A DNA stretch of 64,000 bases from Candidatus Zipacnadia bacterium (GTDB taxonomy: Bacteria > Armatimonadota > Zipacnadia > Zipacnadales > Zipacnadaceae), in assembly GCA_029820565.1 (NCBI GenBank), contig JALGUR010000022.1:1-64000 (forward strand), written 5' to 3'. The translations under genes were made by a program, and so were the position numbers. The notes beneath the pieces were generated by a model, which worked only from the letters and a program-made list of their open reading frames with translations, made no database searches and was not told where the DNA came from. Positions 25,386-35,000 of this stretch are shown here, piece after piece; within the stretch, counting starts at the first letter, position 1; each line of letters begins with the position of its first letter.

Positions 25386-25686
25386 AACCACGATGTGTCA
25401 CTCACAATTAGTTCGACGAATTACTATATGTAGAAGTTCTCCTGGGCCAGCAATAATCCTCCTTTGGCATTTGGGCCGGTCTTCCGGGCGGCTGAACTTG
25501 CTGAAGTCTACGCTCGACACGGCCCCTGCAATGGTCAAGATGGTAAGTCGTGCGGAGGGGCCGGTCGCCGCAGGCCCAGCGAAGCGCAGGCCTGCCAGGC
25601 CGGCCCTATTCTTCCAATCTTCACCAAAAGACAGCGGCCCCGCCGCAGCGAGGCCGCTGTTACCAATAACCGAGGAGTGGGACAGG
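25386..25686. other. Intergenic region upstream of dnaG; GC-rich hairpins, no gene seen
   Basis: No convincing ORF. A GC-rich imperfect inverted repeat spans about 25557-25606 (GGGCCGG ... CCGGCCC), and the terminator hairpin of the neighbouring gene lies at 25631-25660. A weak -10-like TATAGT is near 25430 on the minus strand upstream of dnaG. Confidence 0.5.
25631..25660 (-). terminator. Terminator hairpin after the Gly/Pro-rich exported protein gene
   Basis: ACAGCGGCC and GGCCGCTGT form a perfect 9-bp GC-rich stem 27 bp beyond the stop at 25687. On the minus strand the stem is followed by CTTTTGG, a short T-run. Confidence 0.7.
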
Positions 25687-26610
25687 TCAATCCCAGATAT
25701 GGATTCTGGTCACCTTCATATTGTGTAAAGTGAAGGCAATATTGTTATCCTCGGTGTAGCGTAAGATAACATCACGGGAGAACACCCGGCTGGTACCGGC
25801 GAAGGACACCGTTACGCTCCCCGTTCCCGGCGTAGCCTCCCCGGGGCCAGTATTCATAAAAGTGACGGATTCGTCAGCGAAGCCATAGCGGTACAGTACT
25901 TGTTTGAAGTCGTCGCCCAGTTTGACGTATTTGTGGGGCTGCCACAGGGCGGTGCGGGCGTAGTTGCAGTTTTCGGCGGCCACAGCGATTACCTGTATAT
26001 AGCCATCACGGTCCAGGACAAAGCCTAAGATAACAGGACCCTTTTGATATAGCCATTCCACCTCACCCGGCTCCACCTCCACCCACACTGGCAGAGCCCA
26101 GATGGGGAACGGCCCACCCGCAGCGGCACCGGCAGCAAGTCCACCAGGGCCGGCGGCTCCGCCGGGTCCAGGAAAGGCACCAGGCCCGGCCGGTCCTCCC
26201 AGACCAGGCATCGGCGGACCAACCCCAGGCGGGGCCGCGGCCCGTCCTGGAGGGCCGCCTGGACCCATCGGGCCCATAGGTGGCCCCATCATCATTGGCG
26301 AAGGCATTCCCGGAGCACCAGGTGGCCCCATAGGAGCCCCGGGCATTCCGCCCATACCTGGCATGCCTGGCATACCAAGCATCCCAGGTGCGCCCGGAGC
26401 AGCGGCCGCAGCCGCGGCAAACTCGGGCCCTTCGCCCACGACGACCCCCTCGGGTTCGCCATAGACATCCAGGAGGTCAATAGCATGCTGGCCCAGGCGC
26501 ATACCAGCCAACTGTACCTCACGGGCGCACACGATACTGCTACTGGCAACCACTAACACCGCCACTGCACCTATCAACAATATATTGTGAGAGCGAGATA
26601 TTCGGCTCAT
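25687..26610 (-). CDS. Exported protein with Gly-Pro-Met-rich collagen-like linker
   Basis: 307 residues. Signal peptide NILLIGAVAVLVVASSSIVCA, then REVQLAGMRLGQHAIDLLDVYGEPEG, a motif resembling small exported SmpA/BamE-like folds. Residues about 65-165 are low-complexity Gly/Pro/Ala/Met (GMLGMPGMPGMGGMPG). The C-terminal half (WVEVEPGEVEWLYQKGPVI, HKYVKLGDDFKQVLYRYGF) repeats the DLLDVYG/QVLYRYG type motif. I do not recognise a named family. The promoter at 26705-26733 and the hairpin at 25631 make it a single-gene transcript. Confidence 0.78.
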   Translation of the reverse strand: MSRISRSHNILLIGAVAVLVVASSSIVCAREVQLAGMRLGQHAIDLLDVYGEPEGVVVGEGPEFAAAAAAAPGAPGMLGMPGMPGMGGMPGAPMGPPGAPGMPSPMMMGPPMGPMGPGGPPGRAAAPPGVGPPMPGLGGPAGPGAFPGPGGAAGPGGLAAGAAAGGPFPIWALPVWVEVEPGEVEWLYQKGPVILGFVLDRDGYIQVIAVAAENCNYARTALWQPHKYVKLGDDFKQVLYRYGFADESVTFMNTGPGEATPGTGSVTVSFAGTSRVFSRDVILRYTEDNNIAFTLHNMKVTRIHIWD

Positions 26611-26704
26611 CGCGGCTGTCTCCCTTCAGTGATGCATTGTAATCTATAGTGTCACGTAAGTTGTTGTGCCACGTTGCTTAGCAGCCGTTGAAGTATAGTA
26701 TAAC

Positions 26705-26733
26705 ATATTATTGGTATATTTTTCAAGTGTCAA
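26705..26733 (-). promoter_or_regulatory. Sigma-70 promoter; -35 box overlaps the previous gene's stop codon
   Basis: Minus strand TTGACA, 17-nt spacer, TAATAT; a TATACT is also present 13 nt further on. The TGA inside the TTGACA is the stop codon of the isomerase-like gene at 26730. Confidence 0.7.
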
Positions 26734-27647
26734 GCCGGCACTTCGCACCAGCGGCGACTGCCGCCGGCCTCTTCGGCGAGGCGAGCCAGATAATCCGCCT
26801 CTTGACGCAGCACGTGGCGGCGCTGGGGGGGAGGAAACTTGCCCAGCGACTCATCCTCCATATTCAGTCCGCCCTCATACCCGGCGACCGTTAGGATATC
26901 TACAATCTTGCCGTGATCTACATCGCCCTGGTGGATGGGGGCTACATACTCCCCGTACTGCCAGCCCAATTCCCGACGCTGCTGGCGGTATTGTACTGGA
27001 TATGCAATATTCTTGCAATGAGTATGGCGGACGTGGGCCGCCAAATCCTGCATAATCTCGTAGACAGTATCCAGCGAATGCCCGGCCCAATAGAAATTAC
27101 CTGTATCTAAGGTTACCCCGAACCGCGGCGAATTAACCGTCTCCAGAACCTGGTGCAGCCATTGCGGATTATTGCCCTGAGCGCCGTGGTTTTCTATAGC
27201 GAGGGGAACCTGACAATCTTCGGTAACTGCTAACACCTGGCGGACGGCGTCGGCATATATGGTGACCCGTTGCTCAAAGGGCAACTCCTGCTGACCCGTC
27301 ATAGCACTGTCCACTCTCACCGCGTCAACGCCCAGCACCTGACCAGCCTGAACCGCGCCTACCGCCCATTCAATCTCGGCGTCCAGGGCCTGGGCATTAA
27401 AGTTATTGGCCAATAGCAGTCCGGAGATGTGCAGGTTCCACTGGCTGTAGGCTTCGGCAGCCTCCAGTGCCTGGGCCTCAGAAGCGACAGAGAGTTTGGG
27501 ATTGCCAGCCGCTCCGTCGGGCGAGGGAATCTGCAGCGCCCGTTCCACGGCTACTTCCACACTATTGAGTTCTAACTCCTCCATCGCTTCCAGGATGCTA
27601 TCATATCCCGCCTGGAAAATGCATACATCACGCACTCCTACATACAT
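26730..27647 (-). CDS. Sugar phosphate isomerase/epimerase-like TIM barrel
   Basis: 305 residues starting at MYVGVRDVCIFQAGYDSI (AGG and GAG lie just upstream; the track begins 19 codons earlier). Xylose-isomerase-like (AP_endonuc_2) features: VEVAVERAL, VRVDSAM, PLAIENHG with the metal Glu, GVTLDTGNFYWAG with the Asp-x-Gly-Asn, RHTHCKN with metal His, and GLNMEDES with the final Glu. Known: these use a divalent metal to isomerise or epimerise sugars and inositols; substrate unknown. Confidence 0.85.
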   Translation of the reverse strand: MYVGVRDVCIFQAGYDSILEAMEELELNSVEVAVERALQIPSPDGAAGNPKLSVASEAQALEAAEAYSQWNLHISGLLLANNFNAQALDAEIEWAVGAVQAGQVLGVDAVRVDSAMTGQQELPFEQRVTIYADAVRQVLAVTEDCQVPLAIENHGAQGNNPQWLHQVLETVNSPRFGVTLDTGNFYWAGHSLDTVYEIMQDLAAHVRHTHCKNIAYPVQYRQQRRELGWQYGEYVAPIHQGDVDHGKIVDILTVAGYEGGLNMEDESLGKFPPPQRRHVLRQEADYLARLAEEAGGSRRWCEVPA

Positions 27648-27944
27648 TGCTCTTGCCTCACTTTGTGATGCGTCGATAAACATCGTTAGGTAGTTCCTTC
27701 GCAATACGCAGAATCCTTCTTACTGTACTGTTGAGTACCCGTGATAAACACCTGCCGCAAGCACTTATCCATATTCCGTATGTGGGACGAGGCGGAGCCT
27801 GATGTAACTCACCCAAGACTTGACAGGACAAGAGACACAACTTATAATTCAAATAACTTGGGCTCCCGTCATACAGAACTTCTGTGTTTGACGATTGTCA
27901 ATAATAGTAAGTAGCGCCTACCAGACAGGTGAGGTGTTAATACT

Positions 27945-28955
27945 ATGGCTAAGAATTATATGGTAGTAGCCGTGTTGGTTGCAGTGGTGGTCTGGGCAGG
28001 AGCCAGCGCCGTACGCAGCCAGCCCGAGCAAGTATTGCTGCGTTATGGTTGGGTGGACGGCGACGAGTTGCAGTATGATTTGTCAGTTCGCGGCCAAGGG
28101 CAGTTAGTCTTCCACAGTGCGGCTATAGCCCAAGGACAGGGCGGTGAGACGCCACTGCCGATTGTAATGAGTATGGACACTGTCTATCGCCAACTCGTCA
28201 AGGCGATAGACGAAGAGGGCAACGGCACAGTGGAGATTCACTGGGAGCCAATGCAGATTAGCGTAGATATGATGGGCCAGTTAATGCAGGCGACTGTAGA
28301 TCTGGAGCAGGGAACCATAAGGTTCAATGGTCAGGAGCAGGCACTGCCCGGCTTCTCACCTCAGCCAGGAGCGGAGCCGCCTGCAATGAAAATATCGCCG
28401 CGAGGTAAAGTGTTGGCAATCACTAATCTGGAGCGGCTGATGCCTATGATGGGTACGGCCGGGCTGGGTCAGGTAGACCCCAGCCAGATAGTACGTGCCT
28501 CTCAGGCTGAATTTCCCGAGGAACCCGTGGCGGCCGGCGCAGAGTGGGAGCAACTCGTTGCCCTGCCCTTGCCCACTGGCGAAGGTCAGCAGGCCCCACA
28601 GATGCGCAGCGCATATGTTCTGAAAGGCTTCGCCACCATCAATGAGCGCCCCTGTGCGAAGATTAGTACGCGCAGCCATATCCAATTGCAGAATATGACT
28701 GTACCCGGTCAACCAGCCGTCGGCATCGGCGGCGCGGCCGGCTTCGCCACTCAGATTGACGCTATGCAGATGGACATTAACGGTGATTTATATTTTGACC
28801 ACGAGGTGGGCAGACTCATTAGAGCCTTGATGAATATTACGATGAATCTAAACATGAACATAGTTGGGGCTGCAGCCCAACAGCAGCAAATACCTGGTAT
28901 CCAGTGTGAACTTAGGGACTTTGCTATGGAAGTGCTGATGAATCTTAAGGAATGA
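27945..28955 (+). CDS. Exported protein, DUF6263-like
   Basis: 336 residues. Signal peptide MVVAVLVAVVVWAGASA. The mature part begins LLRYGWVDGDELQYDLSVRG, contains VYRQLVKAIDEEGNGTVEI, MKISPRGKVLAIT, PVAAGAEWEQL and GDLYFDHEVGRLI, the pattern of DUF6263-type periplasmic proteins in which a threshold value and a conversion term alternate. Function unknown. GAGGTG lies 12 nt before the ATG. The 297-bp gap upstream holds a short TTGAC-gatt-GTCAA inverted repeat but no gene that I can support. Confidence 0.75.
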   Translation: MAKNYMVVAVLVAVVVWAGASAVRSQPEQVLLRYGWVDGDELQYDLSVRGQGQLVFHSAAIAQGQGGETPLPIVMSMDTVYRQLVKAIDEEGNGTVEIHWEPMQISVDMMGQLMQATVDLEQGTIRFNGQEQALPGFSPQPGAEPPAMKISPRGKVLAITNLERLMPMMGTAGLGQVDPSQIVRASQAEFPEEPVAAGAEWEQLVALPLPTGEGQQAPQMRSAYVLKGFATINERPCAKISTRSHIQLQNMTVPGQPAVGIGGAAGFATQIDAMQMDINGDLYFDHEVGRLIRALMNITMNLNMNIVGAAAQQQQIPGIQCELRDFAMEVLMNLKE

Positions 28956-29073
28956 ATTGGCGAGATAGATTAGCAAGCAGGAGAAACCGAATAGACGACG
29001 AAACTATAACTGTGATAGTGACAAACTCTTTGCCTGATTCTACCAATGTGTTCTCAGAAAGGAGATTATGATA

Positions 29074-30015
29074 ATGTCTAAGAATACGATAGTGGCATCT
29101 GTGATAGCAGTCGTGATGGTAGCGGTGATAGTGGGTCTTAGCAGTTGTGGCGGGGGTGGTGACACCGGGATGTACTTCAACATCAGCGAGCGAGCCTCCT
29201 GGTCGGCAGATGGTAGATTCGCGTTCGCCTCTTTCGGGGGCAATGGGCTGCTGTATACCTACAGTGTCAATGAGAGTGGCGGCGGGACTGTACTCCTTAC
29301 GCCTTCGGATAATGATGAGGACCTGGCCGATGAGGGCGGCTGGCATCCGGCCTATAGTCCCGATGGTGGCCTCATCGCCTTCGCCTCGCGTCGGGGACCG
29401 AGTCCGGCTATCTGGATTATGGATGGAGCGGTAGGCGACCGCACAGGACTCAGCCGCCTAACCGATGACAGCGGCCTGGGCAGCGATGAACAGCCCAGTT
29501 GGAGTCCCGACGCCAGCAGCATTGTCTACACCAGCACCCGCAGCAATAATAATCACGATATCCGAGTGATAAATGCTGATGGCAGTGGCCAGGCAGATCT
29601 GCTGGCGACCGCCGCTGAGGAGCAGTGGGCTTCGTATAATCCCCAGAACGCTGACCAGATAGTGTTTCAGTCCGACCAGGACGCCGCGGCCAACGGTGAT
29701 ACTGACATTTTTGTTTATAGCATCTCGACTCAGATCTATCAGAAGCTGGCCGATAGTCTCTATACTGACTCGGCACCCGCCTGGAGCCCTGACGGCACCA
29801 AGATCGCTTTCCACTCCAACCGCAGCGGGGACTTTGACATCTGGGTGGTGGATGCCACGGGGGGCGACCCCACCCCGTTAACCACTGATGCCCGTTCTGA
29901 TGGTTTCCCCATCTGGAACTCCGACGGCACTCGTATCGCCTTCACCCGCAGCCGGGAACTATGGTCAATGGCTGCCGACGGCACCGACGAGGAGCAGATT
30001 ACGCGACGGTTCTAA
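29074..30015 (+). CDS. TolB-like beta-propeller lipoprotein
   Basis: 313 residues from the second Met (9 nt after AAAGGAG). The signal peptide ends in the lipobox VGLSSC followed by GGGG, so a lipid-anchored protein is expected. At least five PD40/TolB blades are visible: SWSADGRFAFAS, AYSPDGGLIAFAS, SWSPDASSIVYTS, AWSPDGTKIAFHSN, IWNSDGTRIAFT. Known: TolB-type propellers bind proteins in the periplasm. It lacks the TolB N-terminal domain, so it is a stand-alone propeller. Confidence 0.85.
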   Translation: MSKNTIVASVIAVVMVAVIVGLSSCGGGGDTGMYFNISERASWSADGRFAFASFGGNGLLYTYSVNESGGGTVLLTPSDNDEDLADEGGWHPAYSPDGGLIAFASRRGPSPAIWIMDGAVGDRTGLSRLTDDSGLGSDEQPSWSPDASSIVYTSTRSNNNHDIRVINADGSGQADLLATAAEEQWASYNPQNADQIVFQSDQDAAANGDTDIFVYSISTQIYQKLADSLYTDSAPAWSPDGTKIAFHSNRSGDFDIWVVDATGGDPTPLTTDARSDGFPIWNSDGTRIAFTRSRELWSMAADGTDEEQITRRF

Positions 30016-30137
30016 ATAGCACGAACCGTCCCTACCCAAGCAGCATAGCGATACACAACAGTAGAAGAGGATATACTGGCCGGCCGCCGAACAGCCACAT
30101 ATCGGCGTGTCGGCCTTGGCGTTGTAGGCCTGCTACT

Positions 30138-30866
30138 ATGATTCCTCTACGCGACAACATTCGCTCGGTTCATTTTCCGGTGGTGAATATCGCCATTATT
30201 GCCACTTGTGGGGCGATATTTGTCTACCAACTTACCGCCCCGGCGGCAATAACCCAATATGCCTTCCGCCCTGTCTATCTGGCCTCGCCAAGTGAATTTC
30301 GTGAGGTCGGTTACCAACTGGCACTGGGGAGTTTGATCCTGTCAATATTCATGCATGGCGGTTTGTTACATATTGGCGGAAATATGCTGTTTCTGTGGGT
30401 GTTCGGCGATAATGTGGAAGACAGAATGGGGCATTTGCGCTACCTGGTCTTCTATCTGCTGTGCGGAGTGCTGGCCAGCCTGGCCCATACTTTCATCACT
30501 CTGGCCAGTACGCCCATTACTGGAGGAGAGGCACTGACAGTTCCTATGGTGGGAGCAAGTGGGGCTATTGCCGGTGTGTTAGGGGCGTACTATTCACTAT
30601 TCAAGGGAGCCTATGTTCGTGCTCTGGTGCCCCTCTTCTTCATATTTACTACTGTAGACTTACCGGCGGGACTATTTATCATAATCTGGTTCATTATGCA
30701 GTTGTTCTCCGGTGTAACATCGCTGGGAGTGGGTACGGGGATAGCCTTCTGGGCCCACATTCCTGGTCAAGATTTTCGTTCGTCGGCGGCGTCGGCCCCG
30801 GCCCCGGGTATTAGACCTGCGCATAGACTAATGTTCATTAGGGCGGGGCGCGAATACTCGTTGTAG
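30138..30866 (+). CDS. Rhomboid-family intramembrane serine protease with a probable 3' frameshift
   Basis: About 242 codons from ATG at 30138. Six membrane segments; FMHGGLLHIGGNMLFLWVFG is the L1/TM2 motif, MVGASGAIAGVLGAYY holds the catalytic Ser (GASG), and AFWAHI holds the catalytic His. The next residues should be a Gly-Gly turn, but the frame instead reads PGQDFRSSAAS. A neighbouring frame reads FLVKIFVRRRRRPRPR with a stop at 30831, as expected for a rhomboid tail. This suggests a deletion of about 8 nt after CACAT. The 3' end overlaps the convergent glycosyltransferase gene. Confidence 0.8.
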   Translation: MIPLRDNIRSVHFPVVNIAIIATCGAIFVYQLTAPAAITQYAFRPVYLASPSEFREVGYQLALGSLILSIFMHGGLLHIGGNMLFLWVFGDNVEDRMGHLRYLVFYLLCGVLASLAHTFITLASTPITGGEALTVPMVGASGAIAGVLGAYYSLFKGAYVRALVPLFFIFTTVDLPAGLFIIIWFIMQLFSGVTSLGVGTGIAFWAHIPGQDFRSSAASAPAPGIRPAHRLMFIRAGREYSL

Positions 30867-31724
30867 GTAGGTATGCCCAATCAGCAGCACAGCGCGCAGC
30901 CATACTCCTATCGAGATAAGCCAACGCGTGGCGAAGCAGCGGGCTTGGTGCTTGCAGTAAAGCCGGTACATACTGCAGTGAGAATTGATTATGGTGGGGA
31001 TGACCGCTTTATCAGAGCTGCGGCCTACGGCGTGAATAATCTCGGGCTGGGGAGTGTAGAGCACCTGCCATCCAGCCTTGTGAGCGCGCCAGCAGTAGTC
31101 AACGTCCTCCGAACCCCAAAAGAATTGCTCATCCAACAAGCCTATCTGTTCTATTAGTTCTCGGCGCAATAGCATACAGGCCCCGGAGACCCAATCAACT
31201 TTGCGCACCTCGTTGTGATCCCAATCAGACATTAAATAGTCGGCGACACTGGCGGCGCGGGGCATAACCCGGCCAAAGAACGTATTACGAAAAATAGCGG
31301 CAGTAATTGTGGGAAAGTGGCGGCACGAGTACTGGAGGCGGCCGTCGGGATAAAGTAACTTAGGGCCGATAATGCCGGCCTCGGGGTGCTGGTCGGCGAA
31401 GTTGACCATTTGTTGTAGCGCTTCCGGCGGCACAAGGGTGTCGGGATTGAGTAGCAGAATATAGCGGCCAGTAGCCTGCTCAATTCCCTGATTGCAGCCG
31501 GCGGCAAAGCCGCGGTTGTCCTCGTTTTCAATGACACGCACCTGAGGATAGCGCTGAGCAGTCGCCAGGGCGGTATCGTCAGCCGAAGCATTATCTACGA
31601 CAATGACCTCAACGGACAGGTCACCGGCACCCGAGTAAATGGAGTCCAGACACGCCAGCAGATCATCCCGAACATTCCAACTGACAATACATATGCTCAA
31701 CTCAAGCGGTTGAGTTTGATTCAC
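30828..31724 (-). CDS. GT2-family glycosyltransferase
   Basis: 298 residues from GTG 31724, which has AGGAG 6 nt upstream and overlaps the end of the Trm112-like gene. The track's longer start reads through that gene and is not favoured. ELSICIVSWN, VIVVDNASADDT, NRGFAAGCNQGI, LLLNPDTLVP (DxD-like NPD) and DEQFFWGSEDVDYCWR are hallmarks of rhamnosyl/dolichyl-type GT2 enzymes (WbbL-like). Known: transfers a sugar from a nucleotide sugar, often in cell-surface polysaccharide assembly. Confidence 0.9.
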   Translation of the reverse strand: MNQTQPLELSICIVSWNVRDDLLACLDSIYSGAGDLSVEVIVVDNASADDTALATAQRYPQVRVIENEDNRGFAAGCNQGIEQATGRYILLLNPDTLVPPEALQQMVNFADQHPEAGIIGPKLLYPDGRLQYSCRHFPTITAAIFRNTFFGRVMPRAASVADYLMSDWDHNEVRKVDWVSGACMLLRRELIEQIGLLDEQFFWGSEDVDYCWRAHKAGWQVLYTPQPEIIHAVGRSSDKAVIPTIINSHCSMYRLYCKHQARCFATRWLISIGVWLRAVLLIGHTYLQRVFAPRPNEH

Positions 31725-31893
31725 CGGGGCTCTCCTGGGGCTCTTCGGCTTCTTCAATGAGCATAATGGGGATGCCGTCTCGTATCGGGTAACGCTTGCC
31801 GCAGCCGGTACAGACGATTTTGTCGTCTCGTAGTTCCACCGGCGCTTTGCAGTCTGGACAGGCCAATATCTCCAAAAGGCTTTCATCAATCAT
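31702..31893 (-). CDS. Trm112/YcaR-like small zinc-ribbon protein
   Basis: 63 residues. LLEILACPDCKAPVELRDD and IVCTGCGKRYPIRDGIPIML are the conserved pattern of Trm112/UPF0434; all four cysteines are present. Known: Trm112 stabilises methyltransferases; bacterial homologues are often next to lipid A or glycan genes. It overlaps the start of the glycosyltransferase gene, so the two are coupled. Confidence 0.9.
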   Translation of the reverse strand: MIDESLLEILACPDCKAPVELRDDKIVCTGCGKRYPIRDGIPIMLIEEAEEPQESPGESNSTA

Positions 31894-31917
31894 ACGATCA
31901 TCTCCCTAAACACGTAG

Positions 31918-32035
31918 GCGGGGTTCTCTCCTTCGGCAGGCTCAGGACGGTGAGCTTGCCGAACCGCAACCCCGCATTTGGCCGTGAGCTGCACAGGTTG
32001 AGACTTCGGCGACCTCAGCCGAGCCGAACCTGCGC
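31918..32035. repeat. Composite nested-hairpin repeat
   Basis: The outer stem GCGGGGTT ... AACCCCGC (31918-31975) encloses an imperfect 13-bp inner stem TTCGGCAGGCTCA ... TGAGCTTGCCGAA. The 58-bp unit is an exact reverse complement of 45828-45885. Next to it, GCACAGGTT ... AACCTGCGC (31991-32035) encloses another inner hairpin TTCGGC ... GCCGAA. The outer stems are those of the 87-bp units at 7778. It lies between the Trm112-like gene and the RND gene. Confidence 0.88.
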
Positions 32036-32043
32036 TACGCGAC

Positions 32044-35000
32044 TTACTCGGCGACCTGATTAGATTTACTTAACCCCAAGCGGACGGCTACCTCCTCAAA
32101 AACGCTGTATGCTACCGGCACTACTAATAGGGTCAAGAAAGTAGAGCTAATCAGACCACCGACGGCAGTTAGCGCCAGAGGCTGCCACATCTCGGAGCCT
32201 TCGCGCATCGCCAAAGCCATAGGAATCATTGCAAAGCCGGTGGTAAAAGCGGTCATTAGAATTGGGCGCAGCCTAATCCGCCCGCCTTCAATAATCGCTT
32301 CCCGTGTCGGCATACCGCGTTGGCGGAGCAGATTGATCATTTGTACCAATAGAATTGAGTTACTGACCACAATGCCGGTGAGCAACAATATGCCCAAGAA
32401 GACCATGAGGCTGATGACGGTGCCGGTCAATAGCAGGAGAATGCTAACTCCAATTATTTCCAGAGGAATGGCCAACATAATAGTCAAAGGGTGCACCAGG
32501 GACTCAAACTGGGAGGCTAAAATCATATAAATGAGCAGGATGCCCATAATCAGCGCAACAAACATCCCGGCAAAGGCTTCGCGGCGGTCTTCCTCCGCGC
32601 CCGCGAATTCATAGCTGTAACTGCTGGGCCAGTTGTGGCTAATCGGCTTTATGCGGGCGGCTACATCCTTGAGAATATCGGTCAAGGCACGGTCGGGTGA
32701 CTTACCGGCGGTAACTCTAACTACGCGCTGCCGTTCGTCTCGGTGAATTTGGCTCGGACCAGCGGCCGGCCTAATGTCAGCAATCTCGGTCAAGGGTATT
32801 ACCTGGCCGCTATATGGTGATACGATGGTAGCATCTTTTACGGTCTCAATCCAGTCGCGGTCTGCCTCAGCCGCTCGGACTTTGATGTCATACTCTTCCC
32901 CGGCCTCGCGGTACTTGGTTAACTGCTGGGTCCCCCGAACCAGAGTCTGGAGGGTAGCGGCGACCTGACCGGCAGTTATTCCTAAAGCGCCCGCCTTTTG
33001 TCTATCAATGAATACCTGATACTCAGGCTTGCCGGGCCGCCAATTCAGGTCCAAGTCATGCAATCCGGGCACATCCGCAATTCCATCCATAACCTCATTG
33101 CCCAGGCGGCTGAGCACAGGTAGTTCATCGCCGCTGATAACCACCTCAATATCGGCCCCGCCCATAGCGCCGGGGCCCATTTCGGTAAAGCGAGCGGTAA
33201 CTCCCGGTACGCGGTCAAACTTCTCACGCAGCTCAGCCTCAATTTCACCGGCGTGACGCTCGCGCTGACTGCGGGGTGTCAATTTGCCAAACAGAGATGC
33301 TGTATTTGTCCCCCCTCCTCCCATACCCATCATCATGGCTTCAGCGCCCAGCTCGCCGCCGGTGGCCCCGACCAACTGAAACTCGGGAGTCTGCTGCATT
33401 ATTCGCTCCAACTCCTGGGTCATCTGGTCAGTATATTGGATTGATGAGCCGATAGGGGTTTCCACATTAATGAATACCTGATTTTCTTCCATTGTCGGGA
33501 AGAATTCCAGGCCCACTAAGCCCATCAGCATAAGACTGATAATGAAGGTGCCGCCGGCAATAGCAGTGGTCATAGCCCGGTGGCTCAGGGCCCAGGTTAT
33601 AGCTCGCAGGTACCACTGGGTCAACCATCCAAAACCTTGTTGAAATTTGCCCAGTCCCTTCTCCACGAGGCGAGGTAGTATGCCGAAAAGCCTCACCCCT
33701 CGTCCCGCTCCGTCGCCATAGCGGCTTGGGCGCGTCGGTGACGCTCCCGGCGGGAGAGGAAAACCAGATGAATCAAGGGGCTGGGCAGCAGCCATAAACC
33801 GAGAGCAAAGCAAGGGAACCAGGGTCAAGGCAACCAGCAGTGAGGCGGCCAGGCCAAACATTACTACCCAGGCCATAGACGCGAATATCTCGCCCACCAA
33901 TCCCCCGATAAGCAGTAGCGGGAAGAAAACGGCGAAGGTGGCCAGGGTTGTGGCCAGGCACGCTGAGGCCACTTCGCCAGTGCCCGAGAGGGCTGCCTTG
34001 GTTACCGTCTCGCCCTGCTCGGTTATATGGCGATAGATATTCTCCAATACAACAATGGAGTCATCTACCATCCGCCCAATGGCCAGCACCAGGCCGCCCA
34101 TAGTTATTATATTGAGAGTCATATCGGCGTAGTACATTAGGACAAAGGTGGCAATTAACGACATCGGTATGGAGACAGCTATCACTATAGTATTGCGGAT
34201 TGCAGCCAGGAAGAAGAAGATGACAATTACTGCCAAGATACCCCCTTCAAGGGCTACCTCATACAAGTTATTCAGCGATTGCTTGATATACTCGGCCTGG
34301 TCAAAAGTAGCCTGTAACTCCACGCCCGCCGGTAGCCTCTCCGGCAGTGTCCCGACAGCCTGATGGACGGCATTGGATACTTCTACTGTGTTAGCTACCG
34401 ACTCTTTGGCTATCTCTAAGGCCACGCAGGGCTCGCCATTGAGTCGAGCAAAGCTCCGAATCTCCTTATGACTATCTTTGACCTGGGCCACATCGCGCAG
34501 GCGAATGGGAGTGCCGTTATGAGCCGCTATGGCGATGTCGGCAATCTCGTCCACGCTCTGGAATTGTCCGATAGTGCGAATTGTGTACTCTTTGGTCCCT
34601 TCCGTGGTATATCCCGCCGGAAGATTGAGGTTCTCACTGCGCAAGATGTTTTCAATCTGTCCCACGGACAGGCCGTAAGCGTCCAGGCGGGCGCGGTCTA
34701 CCTGGACCAGGATTTCCCGCTGCAAACCGCCGTAGATGGTGGCCGCCGCTACTCCTTCCAGTTTTTCTAACTCCGGCTTGATGACATCTTCAGTGATTTT
34801 TCGCAATCGTTCCATATCCTCCATGCCAGTGACTTCCATCTCCATCACTGGCATCATTGTGGAGGGGTCCATTTTACCGATGAGGGGCCGGTGGGCGTCT
34901 CCCGGTAACCAGTTAATGACCGGGTCCACCTTTTCGCGAGTGTCAAAGGCCGCATCATCCATATCGGTGCCCCACTCAAACTCTAATATGACCACGGAGA

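Noticed and set aside
26102-26464. Plus-strand Gly/Pro-rich ORF
   Set aside because: Antisense shadow of the collagen-like linker (GGN/CCN codons read as Pro/Gly on both strands).
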